Below, one piece after another: positions 1-9,087 of a stretch of DNA of 64,000 nt (within the stretch, counting starts at the first letter, position 1; the number at the start of each line of letters is the position of its first letter). Source of the stretch: Alienimonas chondri (GTDB lineage: Bacteria > Planctomycetota > Planctomycetia > Planctomycetales > Planctomycetaceae); NCBI RefSeq assembly GCF_013036045.1, contig NZ_WTPX01000006.1, positions 40,001-104,000 on the forward strand, read 5' to 3'. A program made the position numbers and the translations under genes. Below the pieces are notes generated by a model. The model did no database searches, was not told where the DNA came from, and was given only the letters and a program-made list of their open reading frames with translations.

Positions 1-2
1 TG

Positions 3-1148
3 GAGGTCGAAGCCGATCGACCGGACGCGTTCGCCGGGCTGGTGCGATCCGCGGTCGATCGGTTCGATGCGACGCTCGCGGGGACGGCGGGGGTGTCGGT
101 GAAACTGCTCGCCTTCCGGGGGCCGCACATGACGCCGGCGGAGGGAGCGTATCGTCCGCTGGATTTTCTCCGGGTGGGGATGACGGAGAAGTTGGAGCGC
201 CGTGTCCACTTCCTGCTGATCGTCACGGAGGTGGACCTCGCCGCGACCGCGTTTACCTATACCGTCGCGCTGCCCAGCCGTCTGACGAACGTGGCGGTGA
301 TCTCCACGAAGCGGTTGGACCCGGCCTACCGGGGCGAGGAGCCGGACGCCGCCGCCGCCGCGGCCAATCTGACGGCGTTATTGCGGCACTGCTTCGGTCA
401 CCTGCTGAACCTGCCGCATCACCCCGACCCGGCGAACGTGATGTACGATTTCGCGGGCGTCGACGAGCTGGCTGCAATGACGGACCTCACCGAGGCCCAG
501 CGATCCCGCATCGGGCGGAACCTGCCGCGGGAGGCCCGCGAGCGGGCCACGGCGAACCGGGCGGGCCGGCTCGCTCGGTGGGGGTTCGCCCTGCGAATCA
601 CCGGCGCCAACGCCGCCGGAATCGTGGCGGCGGCGCTGCGGGCGAACCCGATTCGCCTGCTCGGCCGGCTGCCGACGCTCGTCACGACCGCGTTGAGCGT
701 CCTGCTGGTTCTGTTCTTCAGCCCGGAGCCGTGGGACGTCGGCAGCACCGTCGAGCTGTACCAGTTGGCCTTGTTCAGCGCGGTGGCGGTGCTCGGGGCG
801 ACGGCGGCATTGTATCGGGCGTTCGCGTTCGGGGCCGCTCGGGACCGCGGGCGGGCGCTGTCGGAGAGCGCGGTCGTGACCGCCGCCGCCACGATGCTAA
901 GCCTCGGCGCGACGATGGCGCTGCTGTTCGTGCTGCTGGCAGGCTTGGTCTGGCTCGGCTCCTCAACGATCTTTCCCCGCAAGCTGATGGAGACGTGGCC
1001 GACCGTCGACCCAGCGGTGCGGACGGCGGATCACCTCAAGCTCAGCCTGTTCGTCGCCGCGATCGCGACGCTCGCCGGGTCGCTGGGCGGTCGGGCGGAC
1101 AGTCGCGACCTCGTTCGCGGCGTCCTGTTCGTAGACGAGGAGACGTGA
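3..1148 (+). CDS. Membrane protein with degenerate zincin motif (5' partial)
   Basis: The frame is open to the window edge, so the 5' end is missing; the first in-frame start is a GTG at 42, but coding seems to continue upstream. The N-terminal part looks soluble and carries HCFGHLLNLPHH near position 387. This fits the HExxHxxGxxH zinc site of archaemetzincin/matrixin-type proteases except that Glu is Cys and Gly is Leu, so the third zinc-binding His is kept but the catalytic Glu is lost. After about residue 190 there are four hydrophobic segments, ending in a short charged tail. It may be an inactive protease relative that binds metal or protein at the membrane. The fold is inferred from the motif only. 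Confidence 0.6.
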   Translation, partial: EVEADRPDAFAGLVRSAVDRFDATLAGTAGVSVKLLAFRGPHMTPAEGAYRPLDFLRVGMTEKLERRVHFLLIVTEVDLAATAFTYTVALPSRLTNVAVISTKRLDPAYRGEEPDAAAAAANLTALLRHCFGHLLNLPHHPDPANVMYDFAGVDELAAMTDLTEAQRSRIGRNLPREARERATANRAGRLARWGFALRITGANAAGIVAAALRANPIRLLGRLPTLVTTALSVLLVLFFSPEPWDVGSTVELYQLALFSAVAVLGATAALYRAFAFGAARDRGRALSESAVVTAAATMLSLGATMALLFVLLAGLVWLGSSTIFPRKLMETWPTVDPAVRTADHLKLSLFVAAIATLAGSLGGRADSRDLVRGVLFVDEET

Positions 1149-1653
1149 AGGCGTGCCGCCCCCGGCATCGATTTGGCGGATGGGCTGGCCGGAGCGTTCG
1201 GCGTGGTTACCGCAAACCTGATCGCCGGCAGCGAGGAGCGGGAGAGGTTGGCTGCGCGGCAGGAGCAGCGGACAGCGGGGCCTCCACGCCGCCGACGCAG
1301 GAGCCGTCCGGCAGGCGGCAGAGGACTTGGCCAAGGCGGTCGGTCGGCAGCGAGTCGCGCGGGAGGAGCCCTCGGCCGCAACGTGGGGCTGCTACGTCAT
1401 GCGGTTCTGCGAACCCACCGCCAGAGAATGAAGCCCGACCACAGCATCGGGATCGGCAGCAACCAATACACGCTCACGACGACGTATAGCATTCAGGGCG
1501 TGCGTGTCGTCGAAGCCGTCGGCTCCGTCGTCGGCCGGAGCGGACATGGCGGCGCAAACGATCGAGACGGTGCGATTCAACCTGGCGGTAGCCACTTGAC
1601 GCCGCACTTTGTCCCACGCAAACGGTTGTCCCCGTTCGCCAAGTTTCCGTGGA
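1149..1653. other. Gap without a supported gene
   Basis: About 500 bases between the membrane protein and the end of the minus-strand kinase. The frames here read as low-complexity Arg/Pro/Gly shadows. One short minus-strand frame near 1400-1500 would encode a roughly 31-residue hydrophobic peptide starting MLYVVVSVYW and ending in an Arg-rich tail. It has no clear ribosome binding site and I do not call it. Confidence 0.4.
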
Positions 1654-2793
1654 TTAGGACGACGAAGTGTTGCCGGAACGCTGTGCATACTCCGTTGAGC
1701 CATTGGCCTCCGCTGGTTCTCCGAACGTCGCTTCGAAGGTTGAGCCTTGTTGCGGGATCGATTGAATCGTGATGTCTCCGCCGTACCGCTGAGCGATCCG
1801 CCGACAAAGAGCCAGACCGACCCCCGTTCCGGTCACCTCGGCCGGGGGATCCCCACGATAAAAGACGTCGAAGAGTTTCGGCAGGTGCCGACCTTCAATG
1901 CCGCGACCGTTATCCGTCACGCGAACGCCCCGCCTATCCGACGCCGCCGGGCCGATCTTGAGGACCAAATCGCGTTCGGGGCTGCGATATTTAATGGCGT
2001 TCCCGATAAGATTCTGAAACAACAGCGAGAGTTGAGCCGCATGAGCGGTCACCGTGGGCAACGGCTCTCGCTCGACCCGGGCGCGGGCCCGATCGAGATC
2101 CGGCCGAAAGCGGTCGAGAACTCGGTCGATGATTAAATTTAGATCGATCGCTTCCGGCGGGGACGAACTGTGTTCGATCTCCGCGAAGTCCAAGAGTTCC
2201 CGCACCAGATCCGAGAGCGTTCGGAGCGACTCCTCAGCCAGGGCGACGACCTCCTCGGACTGATCCGACAGCGGTTCGAGCCGCACGGCGCTCAGCGCCA
2301 TGAGCGCCGCGGCGGCCGGGTGACGCACCTCGTGGGCGACCGTGTGGGCGAAGTTTCGCAGCTCCTGGTTCGACCGCTCCAGCGCGAGCGTCGTTTGTTT
2401 TCGCTCTACCGCGTAGCGCAGCGAGCGGACGACTCCGTCCCGAGAGAGCTGCGATTTGACGAGAAAATCCTGAGCGCCCCCGGCCACCGAGGCGGCGGCG
2501 AAATTCAGGTCGTCCAACGAGGTCAACGCCACCAGGGCGACGGTCGGGCAAGCCCGTTTGAATCGCTCCAACGTTTCGCCCACCTCACTGTCGGGCAAGC
2601 CGAGGTCGAGGAGCACGGCGTCGACCGACTCGGTCGTCAGGTAGCGCAGCCCCCCCGCCAACGTCGTCTCGCGGTGGAGTTCGATTCCGGATACGTCAGA
2701 GGTTCCGACACGACGCCGCAGGAGTTCATAGTGATCGTCGGCGTCTTCGACGACCAACACGCGCAGAAGGGGCGGTGATTGCATCAACAGCAA
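1654..2793 (-). CDS. REC-histidine kinase hybrid
   Basis: Signalling kinase of 379 residues with the receiver first. Residues about 10-130 are a REC domain: acidic pair in VLVVEDADD, phospho-acceptor Asp63 in VLLDLGLPD, and the conserved Lys in FLVKSQ. A short linker leads to a HisKA domain with His154 in VAHEVRHP. The C-terminal HATPase has the N box (NLIGNAIKYRSP), the G1 box (DNGRGIEGRHLP) and a GTGVGLALCRR G2 box. It is last in a minus-strand run after heme oxygenase, phytochrome and a single-domain regulator, 90 bases from the latter. It probably receives phosphate from the phytochrome or the regulator through its REC domain. An internal ATG at 2784 is an alternative start. Confidence 0.85.
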   Translation of the reverse strand: MLLMQSPPLLRVLVVEDADDHYELLRRRVGTSDVSGIELHRETTLAGGLRYLTTESVDAVLLDLGLPDSEVGETLERFKRACPTVALVALTSLDDLNFAAASVAGGAQDFLVKSQLSRDGVVRSLRYAVERKQTTLALERSNQELRNFAHTVAHEVRHPAAAALMALSAVRLEPLSDQSEEVVALAEESLRTLSDLVRELLDFAEIEHSSSPPEAIDLNLIIDRVLDRFRPDLDRARARVEREPLPTVTAHAAQLSLLFQNLIGNAIKYRSPERDLVLKIGPAASDRRGVRVTDNGRGIEGRHLPKLFDVFYRGDPPAEVTGTGVGLALCRRIAQRYGGDITIQSIPQQGSTFEATFGEPAEANGSTEYAQRSGNTSSS

Positions 2794-2883
2794 CGGAGCA
2801 TGAAATAGTCTGGGCCGACCGAACGCGAGAGGTCGCAGCCGATCATAAATGACGCGATGCGGTCGATGAGATGCTCGTCTCCA

Positions 2884-3339
2884 TTAGTTCGGCGAAGGGG
2901 ACGCGGCGCGGGCGTCCCAGCCGGACCAGTAATCGCTCAGGTCGCGCACCATCTGGCGGAACTGCTCAAAGTTGAGCGGTTTGACGACGTAGCTGTTCGC
3001 ATAGTGCTGATAAGCCCGCGTTCGATCGCCTTCGTCGGCGGAGGAGGTGAGAATCACCACGGGGATCATTCGAAGTTCGGCGTCCGCCTTCATCGCCGCG
3101 AGGACTTCGTGCCCGGAGAGTCGCGGGAGGTTCAGATCCAGCAACACGACCTCGGGCCGCTCCGCCGTTTCATAGGGCGATTGACGGGTGAGGAGCCGCA
3201 TTGCGGCTTCGCCGTCTTTCACGCGGACGAGGCTGTGCGCCGGCTCCTGCTGCGCAAACGTACGGGCCACCAGCGCCGCGTGATCGTCGTCGTCCTCCGC
3301 AAGCAGGAATCTCGTCGGTCGAGGATGAGGAGAGGGCAT
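2884..3339 (-). CDS. Single-domain response regulator (Rcp1-like)
   Basis: A stand-alone receiver of 151 residues with no output domain. The acidic pocket is EDDDD near residue 15, the phospho-acceptor is Asp68 in VVLLDLNLP, the switch Thr lies in VVILTSSAD and the Lys in YVVKPLNFEQF. The long loop with YQHYANSYVVKP is typical of the Rcp1/CheY-like partners encoded beside bacterial and cyanobacterial phytochromes. It starts 66 bases after the phytochrome kinase ends, in the same orientation, which supports its role as the cognate phosphate acceptor. It may pass the signal on to the hybrid kinase downstream. Confidence 0.88.
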   Translation of the reverse strand: MPSPHPRPTRFLLAEDDDDHAALVARTFAQQEPAHSLVRVKDGEAAMRLLTRQSPYETAERPEVVLLDLNLPRLSGHEVLAAMKADAELRMIPVVILTSSADEGDRTRAYQHYANSYVVKPLNFEQFRQMVRDLSDYWSGWDARAASPSPN

Positions 3340-3405
3340 GAACGGGGGGGAATCTCGAGTCGAAAGGTGTGGGGGGCCGGAAGCCGATCAGCAGGGACGC
3401 TGCGA

Positions 3406-5712
3406 TCATACGGCGCCGGCAAAGCGATGCTCGAGGGGCAGCTCGCGCGGAAAGGCCAAGTGGACGATCAGCCCGCCGTCCGAAGCGTTCTCCAGCCAGA
3501 CCCGTCCGCCAAGCTGCTCGACGATTTTCGAGACGCTGGCGAGGCCGACGCCTGTTCCGTCTTTCTGAGTATGAACTCGTTGGAACAGCTGCATCGCCTT
3601 CGCGTGATACTCTTCCGGAATCCCTTCGCCCCAGTCGCGGACGGAGACGATGTGCTCGACCGCCTGAGATCGACAGGAGACTTCGATCCGGCGATTTTCT
3701 CCGTCGCAACCGTATTTGAGCGCGTTCGATAAGAGATTGTCGAAGACGCGAAGCGCGTCATGGCGGCGGCATACGAGCGTCGGCAGTCGGTCGTCGACGT
3801 CGACGGTCACGTCCTGCGCCTGAATACGGGGGGCCAGTTGGCCGAGCACATCGTGGACGACCTCGTTCAGGTCGACGGGGGCGCCTTCCCCCTCGCCCGC
3901 GCGACCGATCTGACTGAACGCCAGGAGATCGTTGACGAACGTGCCCATCGTCGTGGCGGCACGCTCGATTCGCCCGATCGAGTCCTCCAGATCCTCGGTT
4001 CGGCCGGCGGCGAGGTCTTCCCGCAGGACGCCGAGGAATCCCTGACAGGTCACCAGCGGCGACTTGAGATCATGCGATACGGAGTAGACGAACTGCTCGA
4101 TCTCGTCCGTCTTTTGCCGCAGTCGCCGATTGAGGACTTTCAACTCGCGGGTGCGGCGGAGCACGAAGACGGCGAGCGCCTTTCGGAAATCATCCGCCGT
4201 CTCTCTGTCCACGTCCGTCCAGGCACGGCAGCGACCGCCGACCTGTTCGACCCATTCCGCGAACGAAGCCCTGGGCAGCAATCGTCCGCTGGCATCGCGG
4301 GACACCGCCTTCTCGGGATTGCCGCCCCACCGGACGGAACGAGCCTGTTCTTCGCGGAAGAACAGGATGAAGTCGCGTTCGCGAAACTGCAGCGACGCGA
4401 CCCCGGCGACCCCCTCGGCGACCGCCGCCGCGTTCGGCAGGTCGCGGAGCAGCGACTCGGAGAAGAACAGGCCGTCCCCGCCGAGGCGGCCGATTTCGTC
4501 CATGAGCTTCGCCGCGTGTCCGCGTTCGGGAGCCTTGCCGAAGGTCCAGACGTCCTCGCCGAACCGCACGGCCAAGCCGTCGGCCTCCAATAACGCGATC
4601 AGGTCGTCCGCCACTTCCGCAAGCTCGGCGACGAGATCCTCAGCGGAATGCAGGCGGTCCAGAACGCGATTCTGAGTGACGAACCGGCCGTTCAGCGCCT
4701 GACGCATGCGCCGCTCTTCCGCCATTTGCACGCGGATCGAAATCGTCTCGCTGACCAGCGCCATCGCATGGACGGTATCCAGCGAGATCGCTCGGGGCGT
4801 CGCATGATGACAGGCGACCAACCCCCACAGTCGTCCCTCGCAAACGATCGACAGCACGACGCTGGCGGCGACGCCCATGTTCTGCAGATAGACGCGATGA
4901 ATCGGCGACATGCTCCGCAGTCGGCACGCGGACATATCCAGCGGATCCCGGTTCGCGTCGTCCCCTAACAGCTCGACCGGTTCATACCTGACGTCGGCCA
5001 AGGCTCGGACCGGCGTCTCCAGATACAGCGCCCGGGCCTGTTCCGGGATGTCGCTGGCGGGGAAGCGAAGGCCCAGGTACGAGTCGAGCGATTCGTTGCG
5101 ACTCTCGGCGACGACCTCGCCGCTGTATTTTGCATCGAATCGATAAATCATGACATGGTCGAAGCCGAGCCGCCGGCGGATCGCCTCGACCGTCATTTCG
5201 CACAACTGTTCGATCGTCCGGTCGCCTCGCGTCTGCCCCAGCAGCCCCGTGATCAGATCGTAGGTCTCGCGGCGAGACGCCCCCTCTCCGGAATCGTCCC
5301 GTTCCTCCGAAGCCGGTTCGAACTCCACGACGGTCTCGTCCCCAGCCTGATGGACGGAGGCCCGCAGCGGACGATCCACGTTTTGCGGCGCGTGAACCGT
5401 CACGAGCGTCGCTCCGCCCTCGAGTCGTGGGCGATCGAACTGAAAAGAATCCGGGAACCGCAGAACCTCGTCGATCGGCCGACCGACGGCCGCGTCCGCC
5501 GCGACCCCCGCGAAGGCCTCGAGGTTTCGACTGGCTCGGGTGATGCGCATGCCGCGATCGACGGCGATCAGGGCCCCGTGCGGCTGGATCGCCCCCGGCG
5601 TGCGGATCGGTTCCTGGGCGCACTCGTCCAGCAGCTCCTCGAGGGCTTCCTGAGGCTTCGTCTCGGAGTGGTGCGTCGTCTGTCGCCGTGGACGCTCGAT
5701 CTGGCCGCTCAT
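3406..5712 (-). CDS. bphP: Bacteriophytochrome histidine kinase
   Basis: Red/far-red light sensor kinase of 768 residues. The start ATG at 5712 is chosen because it overlaps the heme oxygenase stop as ATGA, although the frame stays open further upstream. Cys31 in DECAQEP, followed by PGAIQPHG, is the usual biliverdin-attachment site of the PAS domain. The GAF domain has FPASDIPEQAR and the phytochrome signature around YRFDAKYSGEVVAES. The PHY tongue has PRASF. HisKA has His547 in VSHDLKSP. The HATPase has NLLSNALKYG and DGTGVGLASV. Domain order PAS-GAF-PHY-HisKA-HATPase and length are normal. Chromophore comes from the gene immediately upstream; the next gene is the likely phospho-acceptor. 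Confidence 0.95.
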   Translation of the reverse strand: MSGQIERPRRQTTHHSETKPQEALEELLDECAQEPIRTPGAIQPHGALIAVDRGMRITRASRNLEAFAGVAADAAVGRPIDEVLRFPDSFQFDRPRLEGGATLVTVHAPQNVDRPLRASVHQAGDETVVEFEPASEERDDSGEGASRRETYDLITGLLGQTRGDRTIEQLCEMTVEAIRRRLGFDHVMIYRFDAKYSGEVVAESRNESLDSYLGLRFPASDIPEQARALYLETPVRALADVRYEPVELLGDDANRDPLDMSACRLRSMSPIHRVYLQNMGVAASVVLSIVCEGRLWGLVACHHATPRAISLDTVHAMALVSETISIRVQMAEERRMRQALNGRFVTQNRVLDRLHSAEDLVAELAEVADDLIALLEADGLAVRFGEDVWTFGKAPERGHAAKLMDEIGRLGGDGLFFSESLLRDLPNAAAVAEGVAGVASLQFRERDFILFFREEQARSVRWGGNPEKAVSRDASGRLLPRASFAEWVEQVGGRCRAWTDVDRETADDFRKALAVFVLRRTRELKVLNRRLRQKTDEIEQFVYSVSHDLKSPLVTCQGFLGVLREDLAAGRTEDLEDSIGRIERAATTMGTFVNDLLAFSQIGRAGEGEGAPVDLNEVVHDVLGQLAPRIQAQDVTVDVDDRLPTLVCRRHDALRVFDNLLSNALKYGCDGENRRIEVSCRSQAVEHIVSVRDWGEGIPEEYHAKAMQLFQRVHTQKDGTGVGLASVSKIVEQLGGRVWLENASDGGLIVHLAFPRELPLEHRFAGAV

Positions 5713-6392
5713 AATCTGTTCGACGTGGCCGGAAGAGAGACGACCGGTGGTAGGGGCTGACGAAGGAAATGCTCGAACGCGGCGGTCGCAGCCGCAGCCG
5801 CGCCGGCCCGCTGGGATTCCGTCCGCGTTCGGGCGTTGAGGATCTGCTTGAAGGCGTTCCACGGCCCGAGGGGATCGGCGGCATTGCGGAGGAAAAACGA
5901 GGCGCCCGTGGACGCCGTCACTCCCAATGACCGCCTTGCCATCTTGGCGATCGCCATCCCTCCGAGCGCCGAGCCTTCCACAACGTACAGGGCCCCGAGG
6001 AGATGCTCGACGGACTCCCCGTCGAACACCCACGTCGATCCTGAAGGAGCAAGGTTCGCCTCCGCTCCGACCGTTCGGAGGTCAGCTTGGAGCAGGGCGA
6101 AGCCGAGGGACCGCGGTCGTGCCGGGAGGGTCTCGCTCTGCGGGTGGGCGTCCACCCACCGCTCGACCGGCCCGACGCAGGCGGCGAAGTAAGCGAGCAG
6201 GGACGTATATCCCCGCCGGGTCTTCAGCAGAGCGGGAACGTCCAGCTTTTCTTCGACCAATCTGTGCCGCTCCGCCGTCACGGATCGCAGGTGCGCCGCG
6301 GCTGTGTCGGAGTTGAGATACGGCGGTACGGCGTCGGCTTGCGTCACCGGACAGCCCTGTCTTGCGAAAAAGGAATCGCAAAGTTTACCCAT
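5709..6392 (-). CDS. bphO: Biliverdin-producing heme oxygenase (BphO type)
   Basis: Cleaves heme to biliverdin, the chromophore of the adjacent phytochrome. The protein is all-helical in style. A likely proximal heme His lies in AERHRLVEE, followed by ALLKTRRGYTSLLAYF, and a C-terminal half with LLGALYVVEGSALGG, the glycine-rich distal-helix segment of the family. The start at 6392 gives 227 residues, close to the family size. The frame extends to 6497, but that would overlap the divergent gene at 6496. The gene ends in a 4-base ATGA overlap with the phytochrome, which implies translational coupling. Confidence 0.88.
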   Translation of the reverse strand: MGKLCDSFFARQGCPVTQADAVPPYLNSDTAAAHLRSVTAERHRLVEEKLDVPALLKTRRGYTSLLAYFAACVGPVERWVDAHPQSETLPARPRSLGFALLQADLRTVGAEANLAPSGSTWVFDGESVEHLLGALYVVEGSALGGMAIAKMARRSLGVTASTGASFFLRNAADPLGPWNAFKQILNARTRTESQRAGAAAAATAAFEHFLRQPLPPVVSLPATSNRL

Positions 6393-6495
6393 TCCCGGCG
6401 CTGAGTTCCCAAGCCCGGCGACGATCAAGCGGCGGCGACATGAGAAATCGGGAGGTTCCCCAGGCGGGCCCCAAGCGGCGTTCGTAACGTCCGAC
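6393..6495. promoter_or_regulatory. Divergent intergenic region
   Basis: About 100 bases separate the heme oxygenase start (minus) from the fusion gene start (plus) and must hold both promoters. I see no clear -35/-10 boxes or operator repeat. Confidence 0.35.
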
Positions 6496-9087
6496 ATGCC
6501 CGCCAGCCTGAACGACGCTGTTTCGTCTCGGTTTGACCAACCGCCTCGAAGACCAGCCGCTCAGGCGGCGCAATTCGCAGACGAGTTCTGTGCCCGAGAG
6601 AACGATCCGCGATACGGCCGAGCGGACGAGGCGACCGCCGATCTCTCCGAAGCCCTCTCGGTGCTTCGGCGTAGCGGACTGACGGTCGCTCCGCTCGCTG
6701 CGGAACGGGGCGGAAGCGGCTTGGGCGTCGCGGCCGACCAATGGCTGGAGGCTCTGGACGTTTGCCGGAGCCTCGGCCGTGCGTCGCTGTCGCTCGCTCG
6801 TTTGTACGAAGGACACCTGAACGGGGTTCAGCTGGTCGAACTCTACGGCGACGACGGCCTCCGGGAGCGGTTCGCCGCCGACATCCGGGACGGCGCCCTC
6901 AGCGCCATCTGGAACACCGAACGCCCCGGCCATTCGCTGGAACTCGTTCCCGACGAGGGACGCGTTCAACTGCGGGGCGGAAAAGTCTTCTGCAGCGGCG
7001 CCGCGACGGCGACCCGACCGGTGATCTGCGGCACGCTTGTCCAAGACGAAGGCGACGAGCCGGGCGGTTGGCAGATGACCGTGGTCCCGATGGACGACAC
7101 GCCGCACACCCTGTTGCCCCCGGAGGGCGAACCGATGGGCGTCCGCGGCGCCGGAACGCGGTCGATCCTGTTTGAACCGACGGCCTCGATCGAGCAGGGC
7201 TCACTGGTCGGGGCGCCGGGCGACTATCTGCGCGAACCCATCCTGACGGCGGGAGCGGCCCGGTTCCTCGCCGCCCAAGTCGGGGCGTGCGAACGACTCG
7301 TGGAGTTGGTCCGGCAGGAGCTTCAGGCGGCGAAGCGCACGGACCACCACGGACAACGAACCCGAGCGGCGACGCTCACGCGGCTGACGACCCGCGGGCG
7401 ACTCTGGCTCGACGGCTTCGGTCCGCGATGCGAACGCTGGCTCGACGACCCGTCGCAGGTAGACCGGCTGGTCGCCTACACCCGGGCCGCCCGAACGGAG
7501 ATCGAGGAGCTTTCCCATGAGGTCATCCAGCTCGCCTCCCAGTGCATCGGACTCCGCGGCCTGGTGACGCCGCACCTGTTGGAGCGGCTGATTCGCGACC
7601 TCTCGACCTACCTCCGGCAACCGGCCCTGGACACGAGCGTGGAGGGCGTCGCCCGATTCACGCTCGACGAGACCGACGGCCTGTTCGCCCAAGAGTTGCT
7701 GGATCCCGACGTGACGGCCCCCGGGCCGAACCGGCGCCTGCGGGGCACGCCGTTCGCGGATCCGGCGTCGATCGCGGAGCGACCGGCCGACTGGGTCCGC
7801 ACGCTGGGACGGACCGCGGTGATCGCCCCGCACCCCGACGACGAATCGCTCGGCGCGGGCGGCACGATCGCCCTGCTGCGGGACGTCGGACTGCCGGTGA
7901 CCGTCCTCTTCCTCACCGACGGCGACGGCTCCCATCCCGGCTCGCGAAGCCATCCGCCGGCCGTCCTCGCCGAGTTGCGGCGTGAGGAAGCCCGCACCGC
8001 CTGCGAGCGGCTCGGCGTGGACTCCGACGCAATCCACTTCCTCGGTCTGCCCGACGGCGCAGTTCCGCGGAGGGGCGCAGACGGCTTCGAGGAGGCGGTC
8101 GAGCGCTTGCGAACCGTCCTCTCCGACCTGCCGGACGGGCCGCCCCACACGCTGCTCCTCCCTTGGCGACGAGAGCCGCACGGGGACCATCGCGCCGCAT
8201 ACGACCTGGCGACGGCGTCCGGCGGCGGGGCGCGACTCGTGGAGTACTGCGTGCACCTGTGGAAGACCCGGCGAGACGCCGACCTTCCGCGAAGGGACGG
8301 CTCGGCCGCCGAGGTCGTTCCGATAAGGCTGGACGTCTCGACCGTGTGGGACCGCAAGCGAGCCGCGATCGCGTCCCATGCGTCGCAGATGGACCCGCAC
8401 GTCATTTCGGACGCCCCCGCGGGGTTCACCATGCCGGCGGAGTGGCGCGAGCAGTGCGAACGGCCGGGCGGACTGCAAACCGAGATTCTGCTGCTCCCCC
8501 CGGACGGACGAGCGGCGGACACCGTGCCGACTGCCTACTTCGATGCGAAGTACGAAACCGCCGTCGACCCCTGGGATTTCGCCGGCAGTCCCTATGAAGC
8601 CGCGAAGTACGAGGCGACGCTGGACGCCCTGCCGAAGACGCGATTCCGCCGCGGCCTGGAACTCGGCTGTTCGATCGGCGTCCTGACCGCGCGCCTGGCC
8701 GAACGCTGCGAGGCGCTGCTTGCCGTGGACGCCGCTTCGGCGGCGGTCGCCCGCTGTCGAACGCGATGCGAAGAGCTGGACCACGTCGACGTCCGCACGG
8801 CGGTTCTCCCAAGAGACTGGCCGGACGGTACGTTCGATCTGATCATCGCCAGCGAGGTTCTGTATTACCTCTCGAACGGCGATCTGGACGAAACGCGGGC
8901 CGCGATTCTGAGAAGCCTGGAGCCGGGCGGGCGCCTCGTACTGGTGCATTGGACAGTCTTCGTCCCGGACTACCCCCGCACCGGGGACGACGTCCACGAC
9001 GCGTTCCAGGAGACGCCGGGCTTACGCCGCCTCAAGAGCAAGCGGGAGCCGTTCTATCGAATCGACCTGTTTGAGAAGGCAGATTGA
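6496..9087 (+). CDS. Acyl-CoA dehydrogenase-like / PIG-L deacetylase / methyltransferase fusion
   Basis: A three-part protein of 863 residues from the ATG at 6496. Residues about 10-400 look like an acyl-CoA dehydrogenase: LAAERGGSGLG near the N-terminus, SLARLYEGHLNGVQLV, and a helical C-terminal half. Residues about 440-650 are a PIG-L family N-deacetylase with the zinc motif APHPDDESLGAGG (His446) and the matching histidines in LLLPWRREPHGDHRA. Residues about 675-863 are a class I SAM methyltransferase (NodS-like) with motif I LELGCSIGVLTARL near 721 and FDLIIASEVLYYLS. In other bacteria these activities are usually separate or two-part proteins, next to a glycosyltransferase. Here the glycosyltransferase is the convergent neighbour, overlapping by 34 bases. 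A role in a modified glycan or glycolipid is inferred. Confidence 0.85.
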   Translation: MPASLNDAVSSRFDQPPRRPAAQAAQFADEFCARENDPRYGRADEATADLSEALSVLRRSGLTVAPLAAERGGSGLGVAADQWLEALDVCRSLGRASLSLARLYEGHLNGVQLVELYGDDGLRERFAADIRDGALSAIWNTERPGHSLELVPDEGRVQLRGGKVFCSGAATATRPVICGTLVQDEGDEPGGWQMTVVPMDDTPHTLLPPEGEPMGVRGAGTRSILFEPTASIEQGSLVGAPGDYLREPILTAGAARFLAAQVGACERLVELVRQELQAAKRTDHHGQRTRAATLTRLTTRGRLWLDGFGPRCERWLDDPSQVDRLVAYTRAARTEIEELSHEVIQLASQCIGLRGLVTPHLLERLIRDLSTYLRQPALDTSVEGVARFTLDETDGLFAQELLDPDVTAPGPNRRLRGTPFADPASIAERPADWVRTLGRTAVIAPHPDDESLGAGGTIALLRDVGLPVTVLFLTDGDGSHPGSRSHPPAVLAELRREEARTACERLGVDSDAIHFLGLPDGAVPRRGADGFEEAVERLRTVLSDLPDGPPHTLLLPWRREPHGDHRAAYDLATASGGGARLVEYCVHLWKTRRDADLPRRDGSAAEVVPIRLDVSTVWDRKRAAIASHASQMDPHVISDAPAGFTMPAEWREQCERPGGLQTEILLLPPDGRAADTVPTAYFDAKYETAVDPWDFAGSPYEAAKYEATLDALPKTRFRRGLELGCSIGVLTARLAERCEALLAVDAASAAVARCRTRCEELDHVDVRTAVLPRDWPDGTFDLIIASEVLYYLSNGDLDETRAAILRSLEPGGRLVLVHWTVFVPDYPRTGDDVHDAFQETPGLRRLKSKREPFYRIDLFEKAD

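Noticed and set aside
3406..6033. Phytochrome start at 6033
   Set aside because: The extra 107 residues are low complexity and overlap the heme oxygenase; the ATGA-coupled start at 5712 puts Cys31 in its usual place.
7201..8997. Long minus-strand open frame of 598 codons
   Set aside because: It lies opposite the fusion gene, whose PIG-L and methyltransferase motifs are clear. The minus frame reads as Arg/Gly/Val filler, a usual GC-rich shadow.
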